The position numbers were made by a program, and so were the translations under genes. From Catonia carolina (Eukaryota; Arthropoda; Insecta; Hemiptera; Achilidae), in NCBI GenBank assembly GCA_035578175.1, contig JAQMRL010000001.1, forward strand, positions 237,599,038-237,663,037: DNA of 64,000 nucleotides, written 5' to 3'. Position 1 is the stretch's first letter. Every line of letters starts with the position of its first letter. A model generated the notes under the pieces. It worked only from the letters and a program-made list of their open reading frames with translations, did not search any database and was not told where the DNA came from. Positions 31,435-43,787 of this stretch are shown here, piece by piece.

Positions 31435-32953
31435 TACCGGGTGTCCCAAAAGTCCGAGAACGGCGAAATATTTCGCAAACTATTGATGTTATTCTTCAAA
31501 AGACAATATAATCTTATGAATGTGAATAAAAACTACTGAAAATCATGTTCGTACATTTTTTCCACCATCTTGGATCCTCCATCTTCAATGCAAATTTTTT
31601 TTTAAATACGAAGGTGGTCATGTGGCACATCATTTCCATGTAGAAGTTTGCGAAAAATCCACTGGTGAAAACCGTTTTCAAATATCTCTTACCATTTTGA
31701 AGTTACAGCCCGTCAAACTCGGGAACATAGTGAAAATGGCCTGTCTTGGATGTTAGTATCTTGGTATTTTGGTTTGTTAGTGTCTTGGTTGTTGTAGTAA
31801 TTCACTGATCAATTTGACTTAATTTGAGTTTAATTTTAAAAAATCAGTGCAAATCTTTATTAACCCTTTCTTTTTAATGCTTGTACAATGCAAAATTGAA
31901 ATAAGGTAGAAAACTCAACAAGCCATTTCTTAATGTTGACTATGTTACACCTGACTTTAAGTAATTTTTGATGAATCATTGAAAAACAAAAACAAAAAAA
32001 AGTTTTTTGGTTTGTATTTGAAGTTTTAATTACTAAGTGTTTGTCAGTACTTCTATTCGTAAAGCTGTAGAAAAATTCACCCATTGACATAGCTCTAAAT
32101 GGAAAGGAAAGAATAATAATAGATTACTTATGATGCGGGTTTACGGTAATATGATCAGATCATACGACCAGATTGTGCACTTATTTAATAATGAATTTTC
32201 TAATCGTCCTCCAATTTCGTAAACCATAAATTTTCGAAATAGGCCTACAATAAAACGTTTTAAAGAAACTGGGAGCGTTATAAAGACAGACCTCGCGCTG
32301 GACGGCCTTCTGCCCTGGACGATAACCAGAAACTAAATATTTTACAGTCATTCACAGAGGATCCTAAGAAAGCTATTCGTGAAGTAGCTAGTCACTTTGA
32401 TTTAAATAAAAACAGCTGTTTTTCAATGATTCATCAGAAATTACTTAAAGTCAGCTGTAACATAGTCAACAATAAAAAATGGCTTGTTGAGTTTTTTACC
32501 TTATTTAAATTTTGCATTGTGCAAGCATTAAAAAGAAAGAGTTAATAAAGATTTGCACTGATTTGTTAAAATTAAACTCAAAATTAGTCAAATTGATCAG
32601 TGAATTATCACTTAGTGACGGTTAAGGAAGATAATACTAACATTCAACACAGGCCATATTCAATGTGTTCCCGAGTTTGACGGGCTGTAACTTCAAAACG
32701 GTAAGATAATATAGCCTACTTGAAAACGGTTTTCACCAGTGGATTTTTTGCGAAATTCTACATGGAAATGATGAGTCACATGACTACCTTCGTATTTAAA
32801 AAAAAAGTTGCATTCATGATGGCGGAAAAAATGTACGAACATGATTTCCAGTAGTTTTTATTCACATTCATAAGATTATATTGTGTTTTGAAGAATAACG
32901 TCACTAGTTCGCGAAAAATTTTCGTCGTGCTGGAACTTTTGGGACATCCGGTA
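31435..32953. mobile_element. Foldback Tc1/mariner-type element with transposase HTH remnant
   Basis: Long imperfect inverted arms (31435-31987 and 32417-32953) start ACCGGGTGTCCCAAAAGT on the left and end with the complement of a near-identical sequence. TATA borders fit insertion at TA. The centre, on the plus strand, keeps pieces of a transposase N-terminal helix-turn-helix: RFKETGS, then a GRP-type AT-hook-like block in another frame, ILQSFTEDPKKAIREVA and HFDLNKNS. Both inner arm ends carry the same coding segment (FSMIHQKLLKV), inverted. The catalytic domain is absent. Architecture parallels the foldbacks at 7869 and 62758. Confidence 0.75.
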
Positions 32954-34945
32954 TATTTTATTGAACAATTATCATTCATTGAAATGTATACTAAAACTTG
33001 ACATCCAAGTTCATAAATTTACCAAAAAGTTAAGTTTTGTATTAACATTTTCTGCTTAAATAGCCAATAAAAACTGTTACTTGACGAAATAAGGATTTTT
33101 AAGGTTCAGTGATTTGATAGTCTTATTTTTATTAAGTAATTAATTAAAGATGGGTATAAAGGAAAATTTCAACGACTCTTTTTTTTTTAAATCGAATTTC
33201 ACGCATTTCCTCGGAAAAAGAAAAATGGATATACGACAAGGAAAAACTTAACGCATTAACAGTTCTACAATGTATAGGCCTATAAAAGACTCCCACTAAC
33301 TTCCCTCCGACGTTCCTAATCCCTTAAATAACAGAGATTCAGTCAACCATTACAGTTATCGATTGTAATAAGCCTACATCGAAAATTCATTCACTAATAT
33401 ACATCAAGAAAGAGGGCAGTTGGGCAAAATGGCAGAATCCCTACAGTATTACGTACAAAAAGATATTTACAACGGATGACAATCGGCTCCCTCACGGCGC
33501 CTGTTCTTCTATACGAGGGTTGATGAAACTCGCCAAATCATCCCTTCAAACATCATTCCACCCTCACCTACCCTACGACCAATAAGTGTGTCTTCTAAAT
33601 TAAAGCTTACATTTACAATAAGGGAACGTCTCGTCCGTACAAACGTTCAACAATTGAGCTTGTCTACTTCACCCGATACAAATGGTACTAAGTGACGTCA
33701 ACAGAACAATACCATCAAACTCCAGTGTAATTCAATGGCCTATTCCGACCCGAATACTCAAAACACCTAATAAATTAAAGTTTGTTGGCTAACAAATTGA
33801 ATAATTGTTTGTATTTGAATATGGTAATAAATTTGATTAAATATTGTACAATAACTTCCATTAAAAATTGAAACCAATTCTAGAGAGCTTCTAATTCTCA
33901 ATCACATTTTAACTGCTCCGATTTTAAAGTTACAACAATAACAAACAAAAATAATCACGTAAAATGTTCAGTCTACTGTTTCATCTCTCCTAGGAAACTT
34001 TACGGATGTTAGAGGAGTCCTTACAGGAATATAAAAAATATAATAGATTTTTTTTACCATAAGTACAATTTTAAATACGCTCGTTAAAATATTCAACGAA
34101 TTTTAAAGTTTTTTGACATCGCTGTTTGCGTTGTTGAGAACTTTATCTGATTCCAACATAGCTAAATTGAGTTTTAAGTTAAATTTTAAAAATTGTTCAT
34201 CAAGTATGTTAGTTTTTGTTTCCATATAGTTGTACTAAAATGGTTGCCTCGATTAAAAATTTATTTTCAAACAAGTTTCTCAGGAATTTCCTTTTTCTGA
34301 AGTTATGTGCTTTTTTCTCAGCTTCTAGTAAACATTCCTAGATGCAATTTTTGTGGACTATTTACCAGCTCCAGTTCTAATTAATGAATGTATAGTTTTA
34401 AAGAAAATCTTTAAAAAACCGAAGAAAAATGTTTCCTTCATTTCTTAACACCAAAAAAATGAAATTGTTACAGAAAACTGTGGAAACCAACTTTAATTCA
34501 GTTAATAAATTCAAATTGAGCACTATAAAGAAATTACCTTTAATTTAAAAGAATCAGTTTTTACCTATTGTGGTTAATGACAAATGCTACACCTTTCTTG
34601 TTAATATTAAGTGAGGTACAAATAAAGAATCCCGTTAAAAAACAAATGGAGTCAATTACGGAAAACATAGCCGTAGTATAAAATTAACTTTAAAAGTCAA
34701 ATTCATATTCATTTAAACAAGAAAACATAATGGACTAATCAAAATACAGGTTACATATAGTGAACATTAAGAAATTTCACGAAGAGCAAAAGCAGTACGG
34801 TAGAATGGACATAATAAAAAAGAAGCCGATAGTAAAAAAAATACTGACGAGATTTGCTTTTGATTGGTCCGACTGTTTTGCATAATAATGACAATGTAAA
34901 TGAAGAATGGGGATAGATGAAAATGAGATTTTTGAAAAACTGCCA
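32954..34945. other. AT-rich stretch, nothing identified
   Basis: No gene or repeat was recognised. A mildly GC-richer part at 33410-33730 has no coherent frame. Confidence 0.4.
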
Positions 34946-34947
34946 AA

Positions 34948-35022
34948 CCTAACCGGGAATCGAACCCGGGACTCCTTGCTCAAGAATCAGTCACGTTGAA
35001 CACCACACCAACGGGCCGGGCT
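34948..35022 (-). repeat. tRNA-like sequence (SINE head or tRNA pseudogene)
   Basis: On the minus strand it reads an A-box-like block (cgttggtgtggtgttcaacg) and a B box with TPsiC-like stem (cccgggttcgattcccgg). The candidate acceptor ends do not pair well. Similar heads occur at 47197 and 49640. Confidence 0.55.
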
Positions 35023-35032
35023 ACACTGATAA

Positions 35033-35416
35033 GATAAGCGTAGTAAATGAGGCGATTATTTAACAAAATCGCACGAGTCGTTTTTGAGAAAATCGCACAA
35101 AAGTGGAAAATGACACGAATAGGCCTAAACTACAACTTCCGTTTGACTGATTTTAATGAAAATGTTTGGGTCGGGTCCAGTAGTAGTATCTATTAAGTTT
35201 TAAGTTTCAACTTCATACGATGTTCCGTTCTTGAGATAAATTTTGTTCACACACACACGCACGCGCACACAAAAACCAATCACTAAAAACGTGTTTTTGG
35301 GGTTCAGGAGGTCTGAAAACGTGTACTATAACCGGTGAAACACCAGTTTCGAAAAATCGACATGAAAACAATACTTTCCTTCCTATACATTCATAAAGGA
35401 AAGAGAAAGTAAAAAA
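35033..35416 (+). repeat. Dispersed repeat E, copy 3 (3' portion)
   Basis: It covers agtaaatgaggcgatt through gaaagagaaagtaaaaaa and includes the conserved tgttccgttcttgagataa and CA/CG-rich run. The 5' half is missing. Confidence 0.65.
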
Positions 35417-35496
35417 GTTATCATTAAATCGTAGGTTATCGTTTTAAAACAATAGTAAATTACTAAGGGGAATTACAATTTAAATTTATTATAGCC

Positions 35497-35895
35497 TACA
35501 AGAGCCCATAACAGACAGGTGGAGTGTCAAATTATTTACACTCAATCTGTTCGTTTCAGGGCTAAAATAAATAGTTCTGTTTCTTATCACATGGTCAGCC
35601 AATTAAATGACTGAATCATTTAAGAACAGAAGAGGTAGAGGTGTAAAAGACACTAATCAGAGTTATCTCCTCTGAAAGTAATGAATTTCATTGTACAGCC
35701 AGACCCTGTGGTGAATGAAGTGAAGGTGTCATTTACAGAGTGGAAAATATGTGCTTTTCAGAGGGCCCGGCATGCTGATAAGCGTACTTTTCCACTCAGT
35801 GAGGAAGGCGTTGGTAAACCACCTCACTCCTTGTTTTACTTAATAAAACCTCTAGAGGTTCAAACCAGCCTTTCTGCTGTTGACCTAAACAACAA
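35497..35895 (+). repeat. Dispersed repeat D, copy 5 (full length)
   Basis: It starts cccataacagacaggtggag and ends aggttcaaaccagcctttct plus an AACAACAA-type tail. The internal frame starting at ATG 35681 reads MNFIVQPDPVVNEVKVSFTE and stays open for 81 residues. This copy is a good reference for the family. Confidence 0.75.
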
Positions 35896-36094
35896 TAGCC
35901 TACAAGTACCTAGTTGTAAGAGGTAAAATAAATTTTTAGTTAAAATGGGAAATTCATGAATACAATATTTATACTTTAATAAATTATGGTGTATCCAGAA
36001 TTTGGCCATTGTATACTACGGGGGTAATATTTGAATATTTGCATAAGGGCACAATTAGCAAAATTGTATTATAAATAAGAAATACAAAGATAAT

Positions 36095-36480
36095 AGTTGG
36101 AGACTGCTACCAAATAATGAAGTCTATAAAATTTCGGAGCCAATACTAGACACAATTAGGAAAAAACGAATCTCCTTTTTGGGCCATACCCTTAGAACAC
36201 CGGAGAACAGAGTACTTAGACGACTTATTGAAAGTGTCTGAGATTTTAAAATCGGTTTGAACTGGACGAAGGAGGTCAAGGAGGACTTGGAAAGGTTTGG
36301 GTTGACGCTGGAGGATGTGAGGTTCAAGTCTGAAAGTTATAGAGGGTTGAAGGATCTGGCTTTGGAACCGGAAACCAAGACTAGAAGAGTGCAGAGGGTG
36401 ACGGAAGAACTCCGGGCTCAGAGATCACAAAGAATGAGGGAATACTGGGTAAAGATCAGGGCTCAGAGATCGAAGTAGAG
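36095..36480 (+). pseudogene. LINE ORF2 C-terminal fragment
   Basis: The translation ILDTIRKKRISFLGHTLRTP, then ENRVLRRLIESV and WTKEVKEDLERFGLTLEDV is the tail of an insect LINE ORF2. It includes the closing block YWVKIRAQRSK before TAG 36476-36478. The frame breaks once near 36240, at a TGA in the LIESV region, but otherwise it is well preserved. It may be the most recent of the LINE tails here. The reverse transcriptase core is missing because of 5' truncation. Confidence 0.7.
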
Positions 36481-37385
36481 TCTTTCATGTTGTGGCTGAA
36501 GTGGTACATTGTGGCCTCACAAGTAAAAAAAAAATAAGAAATACTAGAAAAGAATTTTAGAATCAAGATCCATTAGTCTTAAATTTCTTTATTATTTAAT
36601 ACACTCTACCGTACAATAAATAAAGTAATGTATTAAAAGGAAACTGGTAATAATTTAGCGTTGAGTTAATAAGTTAAAGGAGTTCACAATTTTATTATAA
36701 TAAGTGGTTTTTATCACGCAAAAGAAAAAAGTTACCTAACGAGAAAAATACGACAAACATCGAGGTAGGTCTCTTACCTTTCGGTAGGCGATCAGCAACC
36801 AAATAAAGTACACATACACACAAAATACGTATGTGTTCTGCTGCCAAAGTGTAAGTAAGATTTGTTAGGTTAGGTTTTGTCCTATAAACTTTTAGGTTAG
36901 GTTCGATGTCGCATCTTTGTTTAGGTTAGGTTTAAACACTCCCGCATCTATACCACTTCATTTTACTAGTACATAATATTATTATTACTATTATTAGGTA
37001 GCAACACACTTTTTGTTTTTAGTATCTTGTAGAGTAGGATAAGAAGTTTGACAAGCAAAAGCAAGTCAATCCTAAAATGATTGATTGTAAACGAAGAGGC
37101 AAGCACGGTAGTTTGTACCTATTAATGCAACTAACATCATCCATCAAAGCCGCTTTACTTCTCATATTATTATTTCTATAACTATCGGAACATATAACTG
37201 ACAAAAATAAAACAAACAATTTCCTCAACATACACAACTTTTCACTTTTAAACTCATAAAAATAATTAAAAAGTTTTTTAATAAATATTAATCTGGTAGT
37301 ACTAATAAAAAAATACTAATTTAAATTTTATACAGTATTTTCTCAGTTTTATTTATTACTTTCTCTTGCCCTATAAGTGTTTTTT
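36481..37385. other. AT-rich stretch with TTAGG clusters
   Basis: Three short clusters of TTAGGTTAGG-type sequence occur near 36866-36880, 36891-36903 and 36921-36933, matching the insect telomere unit. They are too short to be a telomere and look interstitial. Nothing else is recognised. Confidence 0.5.
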
Positions 37386-37387
37386 AG

Positions 37388-37755
37388 GTCAACAGCCGAA
37401 AAGCTGGTTTGAACTTCAGGAGGTTTTTTTACTAAGTAAAAACGAGGAGTGATGTGGTTTACTATTGCCTTCCTCACTGAGTGGAAAGAGTATGCTTGTC
37501 AGCACGCCAGGCCCTCCGAAAAGCACCCACTTTCCACTCGGCAAATGACACCTTCACTTCATTCACCACAGGGTCTGGCTGTATAGTGAAATTCATTACA
37601 CTCAGAGGAGATAACTCTGACTAGTGTCTTTTACATATCTACCTCTTCTGTTCTTAAATGATTCAGTCATATAATTGGCTGACTATGTAATAAGAAAATG
37701 AATTATTTTTGTAGCACTGGAACCAACAGATTGAGTGCAATTAATTTAAGCCCTA
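37388..37755 (-). repeat. Dispersed repeat D, copy 6
   Basis: This minus-strand copy has gaagtgaaggtgtcatttgc and ccacatcactcctcg blocks. Its 5' end (family orientation) is shortened and runs into repeat E copy 4. Confidence 0.7.
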
Positions 37756-37756
37756 T

Positions 37757-38600
37757 ATGAATGTATATCGAAAGAAAAAATTGTTTCCAAGTAAATTTTG
37801 CAAAATTTTTCAGTTTTCACCGGATATACACGTTTACTGGCCTTCTGAACCCCAAAAAACATGTTTTTAGCGACTGGTGTTGGTGAACAATATATTATAA
37901 ACGGTACAGCGCACGAATTTGAAACTTGGAACTTAAGTTAGTTATCACTAAGGGACCCGACAAGAACATTTTTTTATCAAAATCGGTTAACCAAAAATAG
38001 TTTATTCGTAAGATTTTTCACATTTTTGCAATTTTCTCAAAAACAGCTTCGATTTTTTTAAAAATTACCCTCATTTACTTTACTTTTTATTTTCTGGAAG
38101 AAAGGGTAAGCCCATGTCTAATAAAATTCTTGGGGAGGTTGTATTCTCGTGGTAATTTGTTTTCTAAGATTGGTACCTCAATATTTATTTTATGGCAAAA
38201 ATGTATAAATAATCAAAGTTGTAGAAAATTAAAATACCTACAACTTTTTGTTAAAACATTTGTTTGTATAAAGCTTAGTTTTAGCGTCAATTAATGATTT
38301 TCTGTATGTATCTCAAGATCGGTAAAAAATTGGATTTTTTTAAACCACGGCCGTGGTATTCATTTTACAACAAAAGTGTATATAGGTAATTAAAATTATA
38401 GAAAATAAAAACCTACAACTTTTATTTTAAGAACCTTTCTCTACAATTATTAGTGACTTTTCGTATATTTTAAAGTTCAACAGAGGTTGATTTTTATTTT
38501 CCGTCTTTTACTCATGATTAAAGATAAGTTATATTTTTTCATTATTTACATTGACAAGAGAAAGTAGTGTGTGTGTGTTTCACACCAATTTTTTTAAATT
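37757..38600 (-). repeat. Dispersed repeat E, copy 4
   Basis: A near full-length minus-strand copy with ttttcaccggatatacacgt, the paired ctacaactttt/aaagttgtag blocks and the end gtgtgtgtgtttcacacca. Confidence 0.65.
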
Positions 38601-38907
38601 ATCTAGATAATATAAACAGAATGATAAAGTACAGTTACATTAGGTATGTATGAATAACTATAAGATTCTATAACCGGCAACATAAATACAGCCTTGATAT
38701 GTTCATCAGGTTCGCAGAAACTCATTCTTTTTCAAGATTACCTCAGCTACCAAGAGCAATGAATCAACGTCGACCTTGTACGAATAACAATAAATACAAG
38801 ACTATAAAGTGGCCATTAACGTCCGGTTTAACGAACGAACTTCTCGGAATATGTTATGGTTGAAATGATTCGTTAGTCCTAAATCACAAAATTCTGCAAA
38901 CTATAAC

Positions 38908-38980
38908 ACAAAAAAAAAATCTGGTGTAAAACAGTCACACGATTATCTCTTGCCAGTGTAAATAACTAACAATAAAACTT
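38908..38980 (+). repeat. Dispersed repeat E, copy 5 (5' end only)
   Basis: Only about 70 bp of the family start remains (atctggtgtaaaacagtcac, then tatctcttgccagtg). Confidence 0.5.
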
Positions 38981-39044
38981 ATGCTACATTCATTACAGGG
39001 TCTGGTTGTATAGTGAAATTCATAAGTCTGAGAGGAGATAACTA

Positions 39045-39710
39045 AGTCCATGTAATTTCAATAGAAGCTTCCGTAATAAGTATTTTCACTCCCACCCACA
39101 CACATGTAAAGTGGTTGCAGCAGTTTGTATAGTGTGCTGCAAAACGTACTACTACTTCCATACTCTTGATTATAAACAAATGAGTAATAGACACAAATCA
39201 CCATCTATTTTTAATTTTTACTTTTATTGATATATTACTTTAATGTCAAAAAAATACTTTATAAATCAGAATGTCAAATTCTTTTAGTTAATTAATTACA
39301 GATTGTATTATACTCTGCAGCGTTTGCTTTTATAACTGTCAATACAAAATGTAAGGCTGTTTCTATTTTAAAGACGTATATATAAATGTACATAGTCTTG
39401 TATAAATGTATATGATTATATTATAGTTCAAATAAATTCACCAGTTCAGTTTGAGTTTCCGTTCAGTGCACAAGAGATTAAAGTGTACGCAGTACCGGTC
39501 AACGATGAGTGAAAAACGTGATTTAGGAAGCCAATCTAAAAACTTTATTTACAGTGTGTATAATTACTTTAAAGAACTTCTGTATAGTTATCCTAGTTTA
39601 GAGGCATACTTTTCTAACAACCAGTACATATGCTAACTACTCGGAATAAATGGAGGAGGCAATTAGAGGGAACGTGTACAGTGCAAGCTTCTATTAAAAT
39701 TACATGGACT
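39045..39710 (+). mobile_element. Non-autonomous DNA transposon nested in repeat D
   Basis: The 666-bp insertion has terminal inverted repeats of about 26 bp: agtccatgtaatttcaatag at the left, and the complement of agtccatgtaattttaatag at the right. It interrupts repeat D copy 7. Bordering TA-containing sequence (left cta, right ata) suggests TA-directed insertion. The inside holds a short transposase-like N-terminal frame at 39451. Confidence 0.78.
39451..39636 (+). pseudogene. Truncated transposase-like N-terminal frame (61 aa)
   Basis: The likely natural start is the inner ATG at 39505, giving MSEKRDLGSQSKNFIYSVYN and then YFKELLYSYPSLEAYF. This resembles the first residues of insect transposon proteins that begin with a LxSQxRxIVxNVYxYF-type helix; this is from memory and not certain. 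The frame ends at TAA 39634-39636, and no further domain follows in the 666-bp element. It fits an internally deleted, non-autonomous derivative. It may or may not be translated. Confidence 0.45.
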
Positions 39711-39858
39711 ATAGTGTATATTACACTTCTACCTCTTCTGTTCTTAAATAGTTCACTCACATAATTGGCTGACTATGTGATAAAAATAGAACTATTTTTT
39801 GTAGCCCTGGAACGAGCAGATCGAGTATAATTAATTTAACACTCCACCTGCCCATTTT

Positions 39859-40830
39859 GGGCAAATACAATACTACGGATATAAATTATACAATGTGTAT
39901 GTGAATCTTAGAAGTTCCAAATGGAATAGGTACGGTAACATAATACTAAATTTATTGTTCACTGGTTAAATTACAAATAATCTTTCTCTGAATTGTAGAA
40001 CTGTATTTTACAACTAAGTTTTCAACTTTAAGTTTTTGAATGTAGGTAAAGTTGTAGATACACACGTTAAAATGTAAAAACATCACGCTACTAAAGCATT
40101 AAAAATATATTACAATACATTGTTGTGATAAATAAAATAGTACCTACAATGATAGTACAACATGATGCGTGTTATACACACTATACAGTAGTAAAAAAGG
40201 AATAATACGGATAAAGGATAATATTGTGAGCATAGAAGAGAAGAGAATAAAGTACCGATGTGATGGGATTCAATGTTGGTCGATCATATAAAGAGGCCTA
40301 GTAGTTTTATAGGACTGGTTCCATCCAGTACCAACCACAATCACTGTTGCCAACACTTTAACACAAAAAACCCTTTAATCAAATTGTGTAGAGAATACAA
40401 TAATGCATTTATTTTAAAAAATCGTTCATTGTTGGAATTACAACTTCTCGATAAAACAATTTTTAATTGAAAGAAAATATAAAAGAATATTTTATTTAAG
40501 ATAAAAATACAGTAATGTTATTTTTAAACACTTGAACTCATTCCCTATTAACAATAAACTTCAACATACCCAAACAAGAAGTGCTATTTAAAAAAAACCA
40601 AAAACAATTAAAGTCTAACTTGAATAACTAAGCCATAAATACATAATTAATCGTATTGATGTTAAAATATAGCTTCTGTGCCAGGAGTTCCGGATTCAAC
40701 ATCCGATCAGGTCTAGCATAATTTCATTACCTATTATCATTTGCTATAATTTTAACGTACAAAAAATTCGGGACACAGTAACAATCAGCTGTTTTGTCAA
40801 TTTCCAACTATTTATTTTAGAACTTTTTTT
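39859..40830. other. AT-rich stretch, nothing identified
   Basis: No gene or repeat was recognised. A tRNA B-box-like block (ccggattcaacatccg) near 40695 is isolated. Confidence 0.4.
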
Positions 40831-40992
40831 GGGTTTAACGACCGACTGTTCTGCAATTACTGCTAATGCAGACGGTGAAGGATGAAATTATTTTTTGTAA
40901 CGTATGAAAATATGCCGTGCCTGAATGGGATTCGAAACCAAGACCGCATGATGAGAGGCTAGCACGTTACCAACTACGCCAATGCGGCCAGC
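40831..40992 (-). repeat. SINE family B, copy 2
   Basis: It shares with 6940-7095 the blocks gactgttctgcaattactgc and taatgcagacggtgaa, and has a B-box complement (gggattcgaaacc). It ends aactacgccaatgcggcc. Confidence 0.55.
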
Positions 40993-41854
40993 ATAAAATA
41001 AAAATAAAAAATTTTAGAACAGCTGAGTTCTACATTTTATTAAATTGCAAGCAAATATTTTGAATTATTTAATTTCCAAACTTTCCAATTTAATCAGTTA
41101 ATTTATTTATTTCATATTAAATATTTTTATTTGAGAATTCTTGAAAAGCTTCAAAAATCATCCACTTTAATTTTTTAATTAGAACGAAGCATTTTATATT
41201 CTTAAGGATAAGCTTTTTTTAGTGTTATATTACTTAAGGAAACCCAGACTTATGTGATTTTTGTAGAGACGGTGTGTTTATTTTAGTGGTAAAATGCACT
41301 TAAGAAAAAATGTAAAATTTTGACTTACGGGCTTTCTAAAATGACCGATTCAAATGTACGTACGCCTATAAGCTACCAAAAAATTGTCTCGTTTATATTT
41401 ACTGTAAAATAAATGGAACAAGAACAGTTAATAATGGGTAATAACACTTCTAATAATCTATCAAATAAATTAATTATGACGCACAGAATAACAAGTTCAG
41501 CCTACCCCTATTCAATAAACAATTTGATTGACACGAGACACGTCGGTTATTACTGTCAAACAAAGATAAGGGTAGCCCTCATGTATAATGTGTATGCACA
41601 GAACCAGCCAAACTAATAATCTATAATTATCTACTTAGTCAATTTACAGTAGAGTGACTATGCATGTTAATGGAATCAAATAATCGAAAACAATAAACTT
41701 ATAAACTGTCCTTCTAAGTTTAACCATTTAAAAAATTATAATCATACATTTTTTTAAAGTAAGTACATAATCCAATCAACAGTATTAACGCCTAACCAAT
41801 ATTACTAAAGTATATAACAACCACCATCATTGAAAAACCACATAATTTTTTTAG
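40993..41854. other. AT-rich stretch, nothing identified
   Basis: No gene or repeat was recognised. Confidence 0.4.
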
Positions 41855-42177
41855 CCCTAATTTGTGTACGTTGGAATCTGTTCACTTAAAGAACAATAAG
41901 CGACCCCATGACCAAATAACATGAGCATGATATGTAAGACATGTAAATGAGGTGTAGTCTAGTACAGGCTCAGACCGATGATTCCTGAGAGAGTATGATT
42001 AATTAAACCCAAATCATCAAAGTACACCGGTAACCACTGTCTAGTATTCAAAACCGTATAAAATTAACTACTTTCACTAGGATTTGAACCAGGAGCATTT
42101 TTCTTGTCGCCGAAAATCAGCTGTTAAACAGCTGACGACTTTACCTCTAGTCTAGACTAATCTGGTGCGTTAATGAA
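41855..42177 (-). repeat. SINE family C, copy 1 (about 320 bp, tRNA-derived)
   Basis: The body (aatttgtgtacgttggaatc, gaggtgtagtctagtacagg) is followed by a tRNA-like end with the B-box complement aggatttgaaccaggagc and ctttacctctagtctagac. Copy 2 at 45593-45915 aligns over the whole length. A palindrome cagctgttaaacagctg lies in the tRNA-like part. Confidence 0.7.
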
Positions 42178-43785
42178 AGTAAGATATTTGTAAAATAAAT
42201 CATGATCCAAAAAATGTTTTTTGTTTTTCAAGACACTAATAAAACGGACCCCAAAAAAGCTTGGGTAGCTGTACGAACAGTTCGGATTCAGTCGGTAGAT
42301 TTCGTGTCTTAGTACCGAACTTCGAATTAAATCACAGGCGCTGAACGATGTAAATTATCATCTATTTACGACTTTAAAAACATTCAATTGTGAAAATTGT
42401 ATACAACAAAATTAACGCCTACCACATTTTGCTTGAATCCCAACACCGTGTAGTTGGAAGGAATGCAACTATAGTAGTGGGAGAAGAAATGAGTTAGTAG
42501 TATTTCACAGCTGATGCATTTGTAGCGTTAGCGTGTACTAACAAGACTAAAAAAATATTCTTATCATCTGGCGCATTAATTAATTTAACAAATAACTACC
42601 GGGTTATTAACTTGGATTCATAATATTTAACTTACCAATTCATATCAAAATATGTAAATAAATACAAAAAAATATGTTAAATACGAAAAGTTTGAAAACG
42701 AATGTTTTGTATCAGAGTAATACAACAATCGTTCTGCCAGCATGCGTCACTCATTCATTATACCTCACCCGTACCCTTCACCCCGCAACTACACGGAGCT
42801 TGGAACCACACAATACAACAATTTACAGACTATCAGGTCAGCTGTTATATAACGTTGCGAGAGCGACGTGACTCTGATTACAGCTGGTACAGCACTGACC
42901 CCCACCGCTCGCTGAGGCAACTGAACGCGCAATTACCAAAATAAACCTTCTGCGAACTTCAGAAAACCGGCAACCTTATTTGGCATCCGCTCTACCAATA
43001 TATTCATTCCAAATACGGTAAATATTTGATTGAATTAAACAAACCAAATAGTCCATACACTGAACTGATATGGTACGGTAAAATCGTAGAAATTGCATAC
43101 CCAAGAAGTTACCACGGACAATATTTTGTTCTCTAGCTAAGTGTAATGAACATTTAAAATTTTATATCAAAAAAGTAAGATTTTCTGAAATACTCCAAAG
43201 TGGAGTATTGTTAGTACGGTTATAATATACAGTAATGTTGTATCGGTCCCAACCGGAAGATTTAAAAATATAGTTGTTAACGATATTACATAGCGATTTA
43301 AATGATTTGGAAATATTAGACGTAAGTAAAATCGACGTTTTACAATAGACGAGTCGACCGTTGAAACAGTGCCACGAAAAAATCACTTAAAAAACCTTCA
43401 GTGAAAATTTGAATTATTTTTTGTTTAAAAACAAACATAAACCAAATTTCTCAGTCACTCGCAATAAGAAAGATTCAGTCACTGCCATTTCTACTGTCGG
43501 TCAAAAAGGTATGTGGTGCTATTGATACTTAATAAAAAGAAAATAATCAAGAAAAAATATTGACGGAATGTTTCAAATAAAAAATGAGTAAAAAACTTTG
43601 TATGGTTATTTAAAAATAAAACTTTTTTCGGTGTTTTTTACTTTTTCCTTTCTTTTGTCAAATGCCTTTCAAGTTAAATGTAAGCTGATGTTTCTCATTA
43701 ACTAGATTACTTATTACTGAAAGCAATTTGAAAATATAAAATAAAGTACATAATACTGTATAAGTTATAAGTAGATGTTATTGTT
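42178..43785. other. Intergenic stretch, GC-richer patch at 42715-42950
   Basis: The patch has two overlapping short frames (about 65 and 80 residues) without recognisable domains. It may be an old exon or repeat, but I cannot support a gene. Confidence 0.35.
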
Positions 43786-43787
43786 GT

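Larger units (their letters stand above)
38985..39858 (-). repeat. Dispersed repeat D, copy 7, split by a transposon
   Basis: The two halves of a minus-strand D copy lie at 38985-39044 and 39712-39858. They join in register at the family sequence ggagataac...tagtgtctttt. The insertion between them is described separately. The half at 39712 runs to the family end cccattttgggcaaat. Confidence 0.7.
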
